A stretch of 64,000 nucleotides of DNA, taken from Sabethes cyaneus. Its lineage: Eukaryota; Arthropoda; Insecta; Diptera; Culicidae. Below are positions 33,370 through 43,971 of this stretch, one piece after another (the first letter of the stretch is position 1; the number at the start of each line of letters is the position of its first letter). The translations under genes were made by a program, and so were the position numbers. The stretch lies in the NCBI RefSeq assembly GCF_943734655.1, contig NC_071355.1, positions 200,030,939 to 200,094,938 on the forward strand, in the 5' to 3' direction. Below the pieces are notes generated by a model, which ran no database searches, was not told the DNA's origin, and saw only the letters and a program-made list of their open reading frames with translations.

Positions 33370-34485
33370 CGTAATCGCCAATCGCTTCCTTGTTCAATGT
33401 CCGTATCCTATCCATTTCCTTGTAGTCCTCCTTTATGTTTAATTTCCTGTATTCAAAAAGGTGACAAGTGCAATGTCGAACACCTCCGCGGAATTGCTTC
33501 TCTATGTGCTTGCTCGAAGGTTTTGGAGGCAGTTTATAACCGTCTCTTGATTCATATTAAGAGCTACATATCAACGCCGCAGCATGGCTTTTTTCCTGGA
33601 AATTCAGTTTCAACTAATATGTTGGAGTTTACCTGTGCATGCTTACGTGCAATGGACCAGTGTCATTAGATTGACACAATTTAAACAGATTTAAAGGCTG
33701 CAATTGATGGCGCCGATCACGAAATTTTACTCGCTAATCTCAACAAAATGGGTGTCTTCGCTGGTTTAACTACTTGGTTTGATTCCTATTTACAAGACCG
33801 CAGAATGGCTGTTAAATTGGGTGCATCATTGCCATTTTGGTTCCAAAACAATACTGGAGTATCTCGGGGTAGCACTTTAGAACCGCTATTTTTTCTCTGT
33901 TTATAAACGACATTTCCCGTCTATTGCCACCGGGCATGAGATTACTGAATGCTGATGATGCCAAAGTCTTCGTGATTGTTTGTAACAACGACGATTACCT
34001 GAGACTTCATGAATTGATCAATCGGTTTGCAGAGTGGTGCGATTTCAAGTGTGTGATTACCGCATCAATGGTCGACCTCTGCAACGTAGTGTTAGTGTTA
34101 CCGATTTTGTAGTTACATTGGATAAACAATTAATGCTTATATTACACTATGAACTGGTTATCAACAAAGCATCTCGACAGCTAGGTACGATACTTAGGAT
34201 TAGTAACGAGTTTCAGAACCCTGGAACATTACGTGCTTTATATTCCTCGCTGGTACGTTCGGCTGTAGAAACAAGCTACACCGTTTGGGACCCCCATTTT
34301 GACAGTTGATCTCTTCGTATTAAAAGAATCCAGACACGTTTCTTCCGAAAGATATACCATATGTTACCTTGGACAAATTCTGATAATCTGTTATCGTACG
34401 AGAACTTGTGTCTATTAATTGGTATTGCTGAGCTTCAGTAATGGCGGAAAGATATTGTCGCTAATATGGCACACAAAATACTAGT
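33370..34485 (+). mobile_element. decayed Jockey-type LINE reverse transcriptase
   Basis: Read across frames, the plus strand shows IQKGDKCNVEHLRGIASLCA, then QHGFFPGNSVSTNMLEF, DLKAAIDGADHEILL (first catalytic Asp region), GVSRGSTLEPLFF, and NADDAKVF where YADD-like catalytic residues are expected. The C-terminal tail follows, LRALYSSLVRSAVETSY and RIQTRFFRKIYHMLPW. At least two stops (for example after DQCH) and several frameshifts break it, and the tyrosine of the YADD box has become asparagine, so it is dead. The order and motifs are those of Jockey-superfamily LINEs. It is immediately followed by a SINE-like unit. Confidence 0.88.
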
Positions 34486-34499
34486 GGGGATATACAACA

Positions 34500-34665
34500 G
34501 TCCTACCCGCCCAATTAGCTCCGGGGTACGATGCTGGTCTATCAAGCCAGTCGTCGTAGGTTCGAATCTCAACTGAAGGGTGCCACTATTGAGTCAATAC
34601 GATCTTTACACTAGCCCCGTAATTTTCCTGTACTCTATTAACCGGCTGCGAAGTCTGTCGATAAA
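34500..34665 (+). repeat. tRNA-derived SINE (family B), better-preserved copy
   Basis: AATTAGCTCCGGGGTACGA (A-box-like), the CTGG...CCAG hairpin, then CGTAGGTTCGAATCTC (an intact B box) in tRNA order and spacing. The tail AGTCAATACGATC...CCTGTACTC is shared with 5430-5550. The acceptor stem does not close, so it is not a functional tRNA. Confidence 0.75.
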
Positions 34666-35174
34666 CAAGGGTCAAGTTCTTAAGGCATTTATGCCCATGG
34701 CTTTGCTTTGATACAGTAATTCTGCTAAACACTCATCACTTCTTCAGAACTGCCCACTGCGTAGCAAAAATATTCTACCAAATCCTCAACGACACATGTA
34801 AAACCGTCAGGTTGATTTTAAATATAATTGCCTTTCAACTAACATACAAACAACGAGTTAAAATTATGACAGTTAAAATATCATCAATTAGCTAACGTCC
34901 TCTGCACATTGATAGTTCTTTTTGACACTCTCTTTATCAGCTATTTCACAATTGACAGCTTGACAATCGAAAGTATGTAAACAATTGCAAGCAACTAATT
35001 GTAAATCAACAAATTGCACACCCAAAATCTTTTCGGATCAGACAGTCGCTAATTCTTCCTTACTTTGAAAATTACTGCGTCACGACACATGCATGAATAA
35101 TCCGTCATATTCATATACGTCATCAGTTTTGACTACATCCTTGGATGTGTGTGGATACAATCGGGCGAAACATT

Positions 35175-35555
35175 GCACAATGGGCAAAAACTAGCTCGTA
35201 ATCCCAAGTATTAGAAGCCGCTGGTTTGGAATCTTACAAGATACATATTCTTATGTAAAAAAATGCGGGAAATCGGTTAGTGATGGTGTCATTCTGCGCA
35301 AACTTCGGGAAGTGGTCCATTTTGCCCTATTTTCGCTAAAAATCATGATAAAAGCTAATTCAACAGTATAAAAACTTAAATTCCGCCCGTGAAACGAATT
35401 CAAATAGCTTCCAAATTTCAAAACATCAGAAGAATCAAATCCCATCCATTCCATACTGTGCGAAATGCAGGTATAGTCCATTTTGCCCAATTCGCCCCTA
35501 AATACATAGTAAAACCTAATTAAAGGGATTACGAGCTCGTTTTTGCCCATTGTGC
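35175..35555. mobile_element. MITE, 381 bp, 31-bp TIR
   Basis: GCACAATGGGCAAAAAC..GCTCGTAATCCC at the left and its reverse complement at the right agree at 30 of 31 positions, with ATT directly outside both ends. The interior carries the subterminal word GTCCATTTTGCCC twice in the same orientation (35317, 35479). Non-coding; the 99-codon minus frame is incidental. The superfamily is undetermined because the TSD is short and ambiguous. Confidence 0.88.
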
Positions 35556-35574
35556 ATTGGGTTGGTCGCCCACG

Positions 35575-36160
35575 TTCAGGACATCAAATTGGACTAAGTT
35601 TATTGGGTCCTAAGAAATCTTGTTGAGATGAGGAGGCTTACCACCTTTTTCTGGCGTACTTCACAGATATCAAATTGCTCTAGGTTTATAGCAGTCCTAA
35701 GAAATTTTGTTAGGACGGGAGGACTTTATCATTTTTAAGCGGTCCTAAGAAATTTTGTTGAGACGAGAGGACTTTATCATTTTTTCTGGCGTACTTCCCA
35801 AGCACAGATATCAAATTAGTATAAGTCTGAACGTCGTAAAGAATTTTCGAATCGAAATCACAGTAAACAGAAAGTGTGTTTAACTGTCTTTCCTGCCAGT
35901 GAAGCAGGATGATGACGAAGAAAATGTATGGGGATATTTGACCTTGAAACTTTTCGTTAATTTTCATTTATTCGTGATTGAAAAAGAAAATTATAATAGA
36001 AACTACATAATTGCTACTCCTACATCTATGCTATAAGTCGAGTCGATATCCAAACCATGAAAATCCATTCAGAATAGGCAGAGCTATCAGCGTACAAAAT
36101 CCTTCCTCTTTCCGTGACGGTAACTAGAATCTAAATAAAGGAATGACACCCTGCGAAAAG
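35575..36160 (+). repeat. dispersed repeat (family R), copy 2, with tandem head
   Basis: Three degenerate head units start at ACATCAAATTGGACTAAG (35580), AGATATCAAATTGCTCTAGG (35663) and AGATATCAAATTAGTATAAG (35812), each running into TAAGAAATTTTGTT/GGACG-like text. The family-R body follows, to GAATGACACCCTGCG. The tandem head differs in unit number between copies, as in minisatellite-bearing elements. Confidence 0.75.
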
Positions 36161-36257
36161 ACGTAGTCCTACGGTAACGATCTGGTTACAGATACACAGA
36201 CCAGTTTGCATGTTCATTCTTGGCAGCTTTTTATTGAAACTGTTTACAAGATATAAG

Positions 36258-36492
36258 CAGGGTTGTGAAACTCATACTCATACGGTCTCGTGTGTGGTGT
36301 GGTGGTAGGTGGGCTGTGCAGAAAGACGCTACGAGGACAATAGTTTGCAAAGTGCGTAGATATAGCAGGATGTATGCACAGAGCTTAGCACAGGTTGTTT
36401 GCGTTACTGGAGTATGCGTTGGATGCCATGCTTCTCGCACTCGCTCGCGTAAGAGTGATTATCGTTTGCTTCTCAATCGATTTGCAACATTG
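36258..36492. mobile_element. hAT-type MITE, 235 bp
   Basis: The left end CAGGGTTGTGAAAC and the right end, reversed, CAATGTTGCAAATC share the hAT-like CA..GTTG..AA pattern. The flanks GATATAAG (36250-36257) and GGTATAAG (36493-36500) agree at 7 of 8 positions. The interior is GC-richer, with CACTCGCTCGCG. The 79-codon plus frame is not protein-like. Confidence 0.6.
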
Positions 36493-36959
36493 GGTATAAG
36501 TTAAAAAATATTAGTTTAAGCCATTTTTTGTGTCCCACAAGGCTCTCATTTGTGAACTAACGCAGCCAATTCATGAAAGCATCTTGGCAAATGACGATTA
36601 CTTGAATCAATCATTTTTCTTGTCCACGGCCAGGCCAACTGCGCAGCATGTATCACAGAGCGAATTCCAAGGAATCAAGTGGAGCCAGAAATAATACCTA
36701 ATTCCATTAAATTCCTTGAAATCAAGGGGAAGGAAGAAAACGTGGACCTCCCGTACCAAACGCTTCCCATATAAATGATGATTTATTCACAGTCATTGTG
36801 AGTATTTTTGCTAATAAAGGTTAAGTGATTCTTCGGACCCTCGGGGATGAACTAATGGTATTTAGACCAGAAACCAGGCTGCAATTGGCCAAGGATGTAG
36901 CGCCTAATTTCGCTCTCTGAAAGTAGATTAGTCTACCAAAAATATTAGTTTACATAGTA

Positions 36960-37601
36960 CAGTAGACTCTCGGAACATTTAATCGATTGGGGAATGGGTC
37001 GATTAACTTTTGTGAGTAGTCCCAACAGTCATTGAAAATATAAATACAAAAGCGAAAAATATATTCTCGGATACAGGATACACATTTTTAAGTATCAGAA
37101 AGTTGTAATGTAAAGAAATATGTAGCAAGATCTTTATGAAATAATGCTTAGTTCATTTCAGTAAATTCAAAATAGTCGGTTATTCTAGTTTACTTTTGAT
37201 TTTTCGTAATCTACGACAATGTTCTGATAATGTTAGCGCTTATTTTTTGTTCCCTGCTGTTCCTTCTAAGTTCTGAGTTCGCGCTTTACCAGTATGTTAT
37301 CAAAAATCTTGAAGTAACTATGTGCCCGTAATAAACTATTGCTACAACTGTCCGGTACAAGAGTTTAATTTAATCCCAGTTATGATGAGACTCTGTATAA
37401 AGCTGTGAAAAGGCGACAATAAACCGAAAAATGAGAAACAAAGATAGAAGGAAAACACACGTGCGTGATTGAACGCTTTGGACTACCAATAAATTCAAAC
37501 TCTCAGAAAAGTTAGGGCAAAAATTAACTTTTTAGAGTGTTGAATGAGAGCTAATATTCGCTTAATTTTTCTGAATAATTAACTTTTCCGAGAGTCCACT
37601 G
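36960..37601. mobile_element. TA-flanked, pogo/Tc1-like TIR element, 642 bp
   Basis: The ends are CAGTAGACTCTCGGAA and, reversed, CAGTGGACTCTCGGAA, with TA at 36958-36959 and 37602-37603. Ends of the form CAGT.GA.TCTCG with TA duplication are typical of pogo/Tc1-mariner relatives. The interior is AT-rich without a transposase. Confidence 0.85.
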
Positions 37602-37639
37602 TATAACATTTGAAAATAAAGTTGTGTGGTTCAATGGTT

Positions 37640-37830
37640 GCCTAAAACTACAGTTGTATGGTTAGGAACTGAAAACCGCACGAGCCCGCACCTCCTGCCT
37701 TGGCTACTGGCTATACAAATTGAAGTATTTCCAGGTATGGCCACGTGGAGGCACTAGGTAGGGGCTTGGGATTGCTAGAGTTATGTTGGGCATTTTTTCC
37801 TTGTTGCCTTTCCCATTTCATACCCGTGCG
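37640..37830 (+). repeat. SINE-like repeat (family E), copy 3
   Basis: TTTCCAGGTATGGCCACGTG then GAGGCACTAGGTAGGGGCTTGG and CTTTCCCATTTCATACC align with the 25.87-kb copy. The head is decayed. Confidence 0.6.
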
Positions 37831-38049
37831 AGACTCCTAATTTTTTTTATAGATTAAAACTGTGGAGCTCATCCAGTGTTGTGACAATATAGATATCTAG
37901 GTACTGCTTTCCTACAAAACTCCGTTTTGCCAATAGAATTTACCTCGTGCTTTTGTGTTGACATGAAGCCACTCATTTCAATCATTTTACATAACGATAG
38001 TCCTGCCAATAGAAGAAGCCAATTGTAGAAGAAAGTAATCACATTAAAA

Positions 38050-38245
38050 ATGTGAATAATTTTTAGGGTACAAGTAGGCAAGAATGGAAGATTAGGTGAT
38101 GGCAGGATCATTTGCAGCGTGCTTATCAGGTTTTTAATTCGTTGTATTTTGTCAAGCTAGGAGATCCGAGGATTAGAATTAGCTTATAATTTGAGCCGAT
38201 TCATGGTGGATTCGAACCCAAAGGAACCGCATTGCCGTAAAGAAA
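38050..38245 (-). repeat. SINE-like unit (family C), diverged copy with intact B box
   Basis: On the minus strand GGTTCCTTTGGGTTCGAATC is a canonical B-box context. Downstream text (CTCGGATCTCCTAGCTTG, CTGATAAGCACGCTG) aligns at lower identity with the arms at 6.04 and 6.42 kb. The A box is missing or decayed. Confidence 0.5.
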
Positions 38246-38254
38246 TTTTTTCTG

Positions 38255-38722
38255 GTGTACTTCCCTAACACAGACATCAAATTGACCCAGGTTTAATCGC
38301 GATCGCAAGAAGTCTTGTTGGGATGAAGGCACATTGTCATTTTTTTCTCTGGCGTACTCCCTAAGCAAAGACATCAAATTGGTCTATATGTAATCGTCAT
38401 AAAGAATCATCGATCTGTTGGGACGAAGATACTCTGTCACTTTTTTTCTAACCCTAACTCTTTTAATTTCACCATCGTCCCTGCCTGGGAAGCAAAGCGA
38501 TCACAAAAAAGTATGGAGATATATGAACTTGAAACTTTTCACTAATTTTGACTAATGAGTGATTGAAAAAAAAATAATTATAACAGAATTTTAGTCGATT
38601 ATTATTAGTCGATTTTGGAATGTAAACCATGAAAATCCATTCCATAATTGGGAGAGCTATTAGCGTACAAAATCTTTCATATTTTCGTGACGGTAACTAA
38701 AATCTAAATTATGGAATGACAC
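38255..38722 (+). repeat. dispersed repeat (family R), copy 3, with two head units
   Basis: Head units at 38262 and 38351 (CTGGYGTACT..CTAA...AGACATCAAATTG) run into CTTGTTGGGATGAAGG-like text, about 90 bp apart, then the family-R body to GAATGACACCCTGCC. It aligns with 35.75-36.15 and 27.33-27.72 kb. Confidence 0.75.
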
Positions 38723-41326
38723 CCTGCCACTAAGTTGAAGTCTCTCTGGAGAACGTAATATTGAAGTCTTTTAGAGAACTCAAATTTAATTTTTTTTGTA
38801 TTTTTTCAATGTAATTTAAATGTGAATCACAACAACTAATATTTTTGATAAGTTTACAAATTGGTTCACCGTTCAACGTTCACTAACGTTGTGAAGCGCT
38901 CTTAAATCATATAAATTATGATTAAATCTAGACGTTAGTGTCAAGTTGCATATAAATAGCTGTGATTTACGCGGCGAAATAACTACCCATTTAATTGAGC
39001 CACCTATTAGCACTAACATTGACGCTTTCGTTGTACCCTGTTAATGCCTTAAATATTTTTTACATGTAACTGTAAGAATGATTAATTTATCTCTCTATGA
39101 ACGAGGGCACATTTCGAATCGAACTGTTGACTGGCCTAACTTGTATGGAATTATCCGCTTTTGAGCATTTTTTGTTATTTTAGTTTCTTTTTAAAGTATT
39201 TTTAATTTAAATTAACCTTATAAAATATGCAAATTTTTCCCCATTACCGAACAAACACCCTGCTGCTAGTGTGACAATGTTTCTATGTCACCGTTGAAAA
39301 GTTGAAAAGTTTCACTTTCCCACAGCCTAGGGCAGATCGCGAAATTGTCGACTTGTCAAATGTCAACTTGGCTCTTCCATTAGCTGCGAGCTCAACCTTT
39401 GGTTGCTTGCTTTGCTTTGCTCTACTGTTGTGCGCACCAAAAACAGTCGAGCGGCGCTCTCGTGAAATGGACAAACTACCCAACACGAGACTAGATACTT
39501 CGGGAGCCGCCATGTACCTCCAAGCCAAGAGACAATGGATACATCTAGCGGTGGTACTACCCTTTACCCTGTCCGCCATTAACAAAAGAAGTTTTCAATT
39601 ACTTCGATGCTCTCGGGTTACTACATCATCGGCCGCAGTACCGGTGCAGTCAGTGGTGCTGCTGCTGACTCTGGAGCCAGTCAACCAAGTGAGACCCCAT
39701 ACGCTCCGAGGTCTGTCTCAATGCAACCTGCTGCCGTGTTGCTGCTGCTGCTGCTGCTGCTGCTGCATATACAGTTTCGAAGGCAGAGGAGATTGCAATG
39801 AAATCAAGTTTCGTCTGCCTTCCGGCCCCTGGCTCTTGCCTTGTTCACCTTGCCGGACGTCATCGTGCGACACGGTTCTAAGCGAGTTGGTACATAACCG
39901 AACCAAAAACCAAGAATGGAAATCGAAATCACGAACTAACCTTTTGTTTTTCTGTTCCTCCATCACTGACTGGTCTTCGCCAAACGTTGTCATGCTCGGT
40001 TGTGTGTGCAGACTGTATACACAGCGCGATCTTCACCAACACAAAAACTGTCCGTAGCTATGGTACCTACCAATAATTAAGCCGCTGCCTATGCAGGTGA
40101 GACAGTCGCGATTCTTGTTTCCAACGAGCAAACGCTGATTTATCGCAGATCGGGAGGTTCAAATAGGTTAGTTCATCAATGATTGTTTAGTCGTTTGACA
40201 AACCCAAGGTGAAGTCGGTTTCACGATGTCTGAGGAAATCGCACTAGACAGGGGATAGTATTTTGCCTACACAAGCTGAAGTAGCATTGATTTGTCCCTC
40301 GCGACTCGAGGCTCGAGTTTGTTTGTGTCCCCACCGAAGAAGGTGCGGTCTTATTCAGTCTAAACTTTTACTAAACTTCTACGCAATGAATCTCTGATTT
40401 TCACTTTCGATTCTAGTTGATTGGCCAACAGTTTAAGTATGCTCCTACCTGCGCGGCCTAGATCTTTTCATATGTTTTTACTGGTACTCATCCGATCCAA
40501 CATTACCGCATGTAGGCACCTACATTCTACACCGTGTCATCAAAGCACGATCACTCGTCGTAAGTGTTATTTTCTCACGATTTTCAATGCTGTCCCTAGG
40601 TACCTACCTACCGTCTCCTCATGCTATTAATGTCAATGTTGTATACGTACGCGGAATGGCTGGAACGGGTGATCACTGCCAGTGCGCCGCTGATGGATGG
40701 ATGTTTTCGCGAATTTACCGACAGTTAAAAGTTGCTAGAACAACTTTATTTTTGCGGTTGCTATATTTGGAACGAACGACGACTGACTTTTGCCATAATT
40801 AACGTCATCCTCCTAGACATATATGTGTACCTATGATGCACAATTGGTTCTACTGCAGCGTTGCACTGCAGCGGGCGGTGCAGCAAGTGAAGCAGATTTT
40901 TTTCCTGATGTAGTAAAGTTTTGAAACGGGTTTCGTGGTGCAGCAGCTGACGACAAACGCTTTTGACGGGTTAACCTACTGACGATTGTGCTTGTCGTTA
41001 GTTCTACTGCGGCTAGTTTTTGATACTCGTTTAATTGGCAGGGTTAAAAGTTTTAAGTACCTGCATCGTTCTATTTTATTGCCTTGCGAGTTTTTGAATT
41101 TTTGGGGTCTGTCAGATAAGTTCTCTCTGTTTTCTTCTCATTTATTGATTATCAGTAAACAGCTTCTTTTATTAAGGGTATCGCATTATCATTGTGTTAA
41201 GTAAGCAGTGAAGTTCTTTATTATCATACTAACTATTCAAAGCTCAAGCATATATAATATTACAAGTTTCGTTCTCGATTCTTTATTGTTATTCGTTTTC
41301 TAATTAAACTTTTTTTTTATTTACAG
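38723..41326. other. single-copy looking DNA upstream of the 41.3-kb exon
   Basis: The GC content rises at 39.25-40.1 kb. A CTG microsatellite lies at 39740-39766. A 251-codon plus frame (39302-40057) crosses it but does not look like protein. The sequence TATGCAG/GTGAGACAG at 40095-40096 is a strong candidate 5' splice site and could end a 5'-untranslated exon spliced to 41327. No promoter element is convincing. Confidence 0.4.
39740..39766 (+). repeat. CTG trinucleotide microsatellite
   Basis: Nine TGC/CTG units inside the incidental 251-codon frame, giving a cysteine run in that frame and leucine or glutamine runs in others. Confidence 0.95.
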
Positions 41327-41370
41327 GTAAGCTTTCGCCAGTGTTTTTGTTCCAAACCAACATGAGTGCT
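41327..41370 (+). CDS. candidate first coding exon (ATG AGT GCT then donor)
   Basis: Upstream, a CTAAT branch-point-like word (41300-41304) is followed by a long T tract and TTTACAG at 41320-41326, a textbook insect 3' splice site. The 44-nt exon contains ATG at 41362 in a favourable context (CAAACCAACATGAG). After only three codons (Met-Ser-Ala) it meets GTAAGTAAA at 41371, an excellent 5' splice site, leaving phase 0. This is the expected form of an exon holding the end of a 5' UTR and the start codon. Continuation would need an exon further right; the open segment at 61507 is one phase-compatible candidate. A second AG/GTAAGC immediately at the acceptor (41327) is odd and could allow recursive splicing. 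The gene is not identified. Confidence 0.55.
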
Positions 41371-42061
41371 GTAAGTAAATCATTGTCGAGGATTGTTGCA
41401 TAGCTAGTGGTTGCTGACATTTAATTTTGTTAAATGAATTAAGTAATTGCCATTCCGAGAGAAAAAATACCAATCCTATCTACATAACCAATTGATTAAA
41501 ATAATCATTTTACAACTTATTGATATAGAGATTTGCTTCGATGTGGCTTTTAAACAGCATTACATAGATTACTAGAAATTGGGGGACAGTTTGGAAAGCA
41601 ATCCACAAATTTATTGACTAAATAGTATGGTTATATCTATCTGTTTCAGTACATACAATTATTTCCGTCCTTTTACTATTGGGAACACAAGGGAATTTTT
41701 TGATGAAACAATGGAATTTAGATCAAATCGGTCTTTGATGTGAAATACCCAAAAATCATTGCAAGCCAATTGTTGCTTTGTGCTTCTGTAAGTGCTGTAA
41801 GCCCCTCTGGTAAACTTAATTAAGCAAGTACTGGAGTGGTTTGCTTCGGATATTCTATAACACTTCTTGATTCCTTGGTTATCGCCATTCAACTTGGGAT
41901 GTCTTAACTCTTTGTTAGAAAATCTAGGGGAAGAAAGACTTTTCCTCTTCCTACACTCTACAGTTATAACAAAAGAAAATCCTTCTAGTTTATCGCCATT
42001 TCCTACTCCTCAGATTGGGTAGGTGTTCGGGAAGATTTGGTCACTGAGAGCGCTGATTCTT
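41371..42061. other. presumed intron, no gene
   Basis: AT-rich DNA directly after the candidate donor at 41371. A 77-codon minus frame (41659-41892) has no recognisable features. Confidence 0.4.
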
Positions 42062-42640
42062 GCGAAAGGTGCATATTTTGTACGCCACACGAACCGTTGC
42101 TTTTCAAGAGATAGCGCTTTTCTAGTGGTAGTAAAATCAAAATTTCTTACTTATCTATGTTTACCTACCTAAAAACAACCACTTATCACATTTTATTTGT
42201 GGTACAGTTACTCTGTTATGATTAATTTTCATAAATTCTGCCTAATTTTGATAAAAAACACACTTTTCCTATACCTCTCCGTAGCATCTTACTACCATTT
42301 TTCCGTGAGCCCGGGAAAGTAATTTAGATACCGTACGAGAGCCGGGAACTGAATATGTTTGCGACGTTTCAATTCGAAGAAACTAAGCTTCGTAACTTGA
42401 GCGCGTTAAATAAAAATAATGTTTACCAACTATTTATTGGTTCAGGTGTCAAACGTTATATTGCGATTAGCGATAAACACAAAAGAAACTGAGATGTATG
42501 AGAGAGTTCTGTTGCTGTGCTACAAAGTAACGACATCTGTTGTATTCGACAGGGAAACATTGATAATTTCAAGCATACTGTCACTCATGGCGCATGATGA
42601 AACACTAGCGCCAACTTCTGTTCTTTATTATCTATTAAAA
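42062..42640 (+). repeat. dispersed repeat (family K), uninterrupted copy
   Basis: Inverse-orientation partner of 23570-24580. It carries the empty site for the 372-bp hAT-type palindrome (TAATTTTCATAAATTCTGCC, one copy of the target, at about 42221-42241). The right part ends near AACACTAGCGCCAACTTCTG, a word found again at 47.70 kb. Confidence 0.8.
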
Positions 42641-43158
42641 CAGTTCATAATGACCGTCCGTCAATGCAGCCGTCATTGGAATGAGGTGACTGTGAGCTGT
42701 CCTTTCTCATCTGTAGTCACTTTTGTTACTTCCCGTGAGCTAAGCCCAGAGGTGGGGAGAGCAAGCCTTGCAGCTACTGATGCTGTTGTTAGGTAGCGGT
42801 AATCAACGGTATCAAGTATCAACGGTAGCCAAATCGTCTATCTATTTATGTGTCGTCTGTGCTTGCGGAGCTTAGCAATCGTGAAGCAAAATGTATGGAA
42901 AATTTACATTCTCTCTAACTTATTATCAGTTTTCACCGCCTATCAGATTTTTTAATCGATTGATGTCACAGGTAGTCTGAAAAAATGTAGATGGTAATCG
43001 AACGGCACCAATTCTGGTGAATATGACAGAAGAGGTAAAACTTCCCAGTCGCTTATTCTTCTAGGATTTTTGATTAGTAATAGTATCCATGTGGGCGAGC
43101 ATTGTCATAATGGTAAAGTAAAAGACTTGTGTTACATATGTTTGTCAAACACATGACA

Positions 43159-43560
43159 GCAGGCCCCCGAATAAGGCGGTTTCGAATAAGAAGTGATTCC
43201 ATTAAGGCGGTCGAACGTCCTTATTGGAGTCTACGTAGCATATGGGATTTGATTTAATTGGTTCCAACATGGAATAACTCGTGATCCTGACCTCGAGTAA
43301 CCTTACTGAAGACCGCAGACCTGTATAAGAATATTATTTCACTAACGCCACGTAGTGAGACAATTCCGAAATACTACAATCCAACGAATAGCGCTTGATC
43401 TATTGAACAACTTTGTCGAAGACACCAACGTTCTATATGGTTAAGATCACGAGGTATTCCATGTTGGAAACGATTAAGTCAATTCCCATATGCTCGTAGA
43501 CTCCATCAAGAACGTGTCCGTTAATGCGGTCCCTATTGGTGTTCTTATTGGGGGGATTGC
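43159..43560. mobile_element. TIR/foldback MITE, about 402 bp, inside Helitron fragment
   Basis: The left end is GCAGGCCCCCGAATAAG; the right end reversed is GCAATCCCCCCAATAAG. Longer internal arms also pair: 43215-43300 with 43440-43520 share GGAGTCTACG..GCATATGGGA and TTCCAACATGGAATA. The related Helitron at 54.7 kb is uninterrupted at this point (CACATG directly followed by TATTTTGGC), supporting insertion. The TSD is unclear (CA against TA). Confidence 0.75.
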
Positions 43561-43971
43561 TATATTTTGGCATAAAAGTATCAGCTCAGGGGGATTGACA
43601 AAAGAGGGAGATGGTCTCTTACAAGGGGAGCGAAAGGTTCAAATGGGTAAAGGCGTGCGTTGCTCTTGCATTTGGAACGATAGCAGTTGTACAAGTTGCT
43701 GGATTTCTGAAAGGGGGAATAGGGTGGTCATTAACAAAGGGGAGGTTCAAAAACGTAGAAAAGGCTTTGTGTTGATTTATAGGGATTACCGTGAAGAAGC
43801 CAGATTTACAAGTGGCTTGGGGACAACATGATGGAAACTGACAAAGGGAGTAGACACATTCAAATAAAAAAAAAACGGTTTTGTTTCTTGTATTATGAGA
43901 ATTTTCGTTACAATAACAGATGTATAAGTGACTGAGAGACAAAGGGACCCCGAGTAAGATCGGGCAATCAG

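Noticed and set aside
39302..40057. 251-codon plus-strand open frame
   Set aside because: Sequence is not protein-like (a cysteine run from a CTG microsatellite, scattered hydrophobic patches, no domain) and an overlapping 100-codon minus frame is equally plausible; probably chance in GC-richer DNA.
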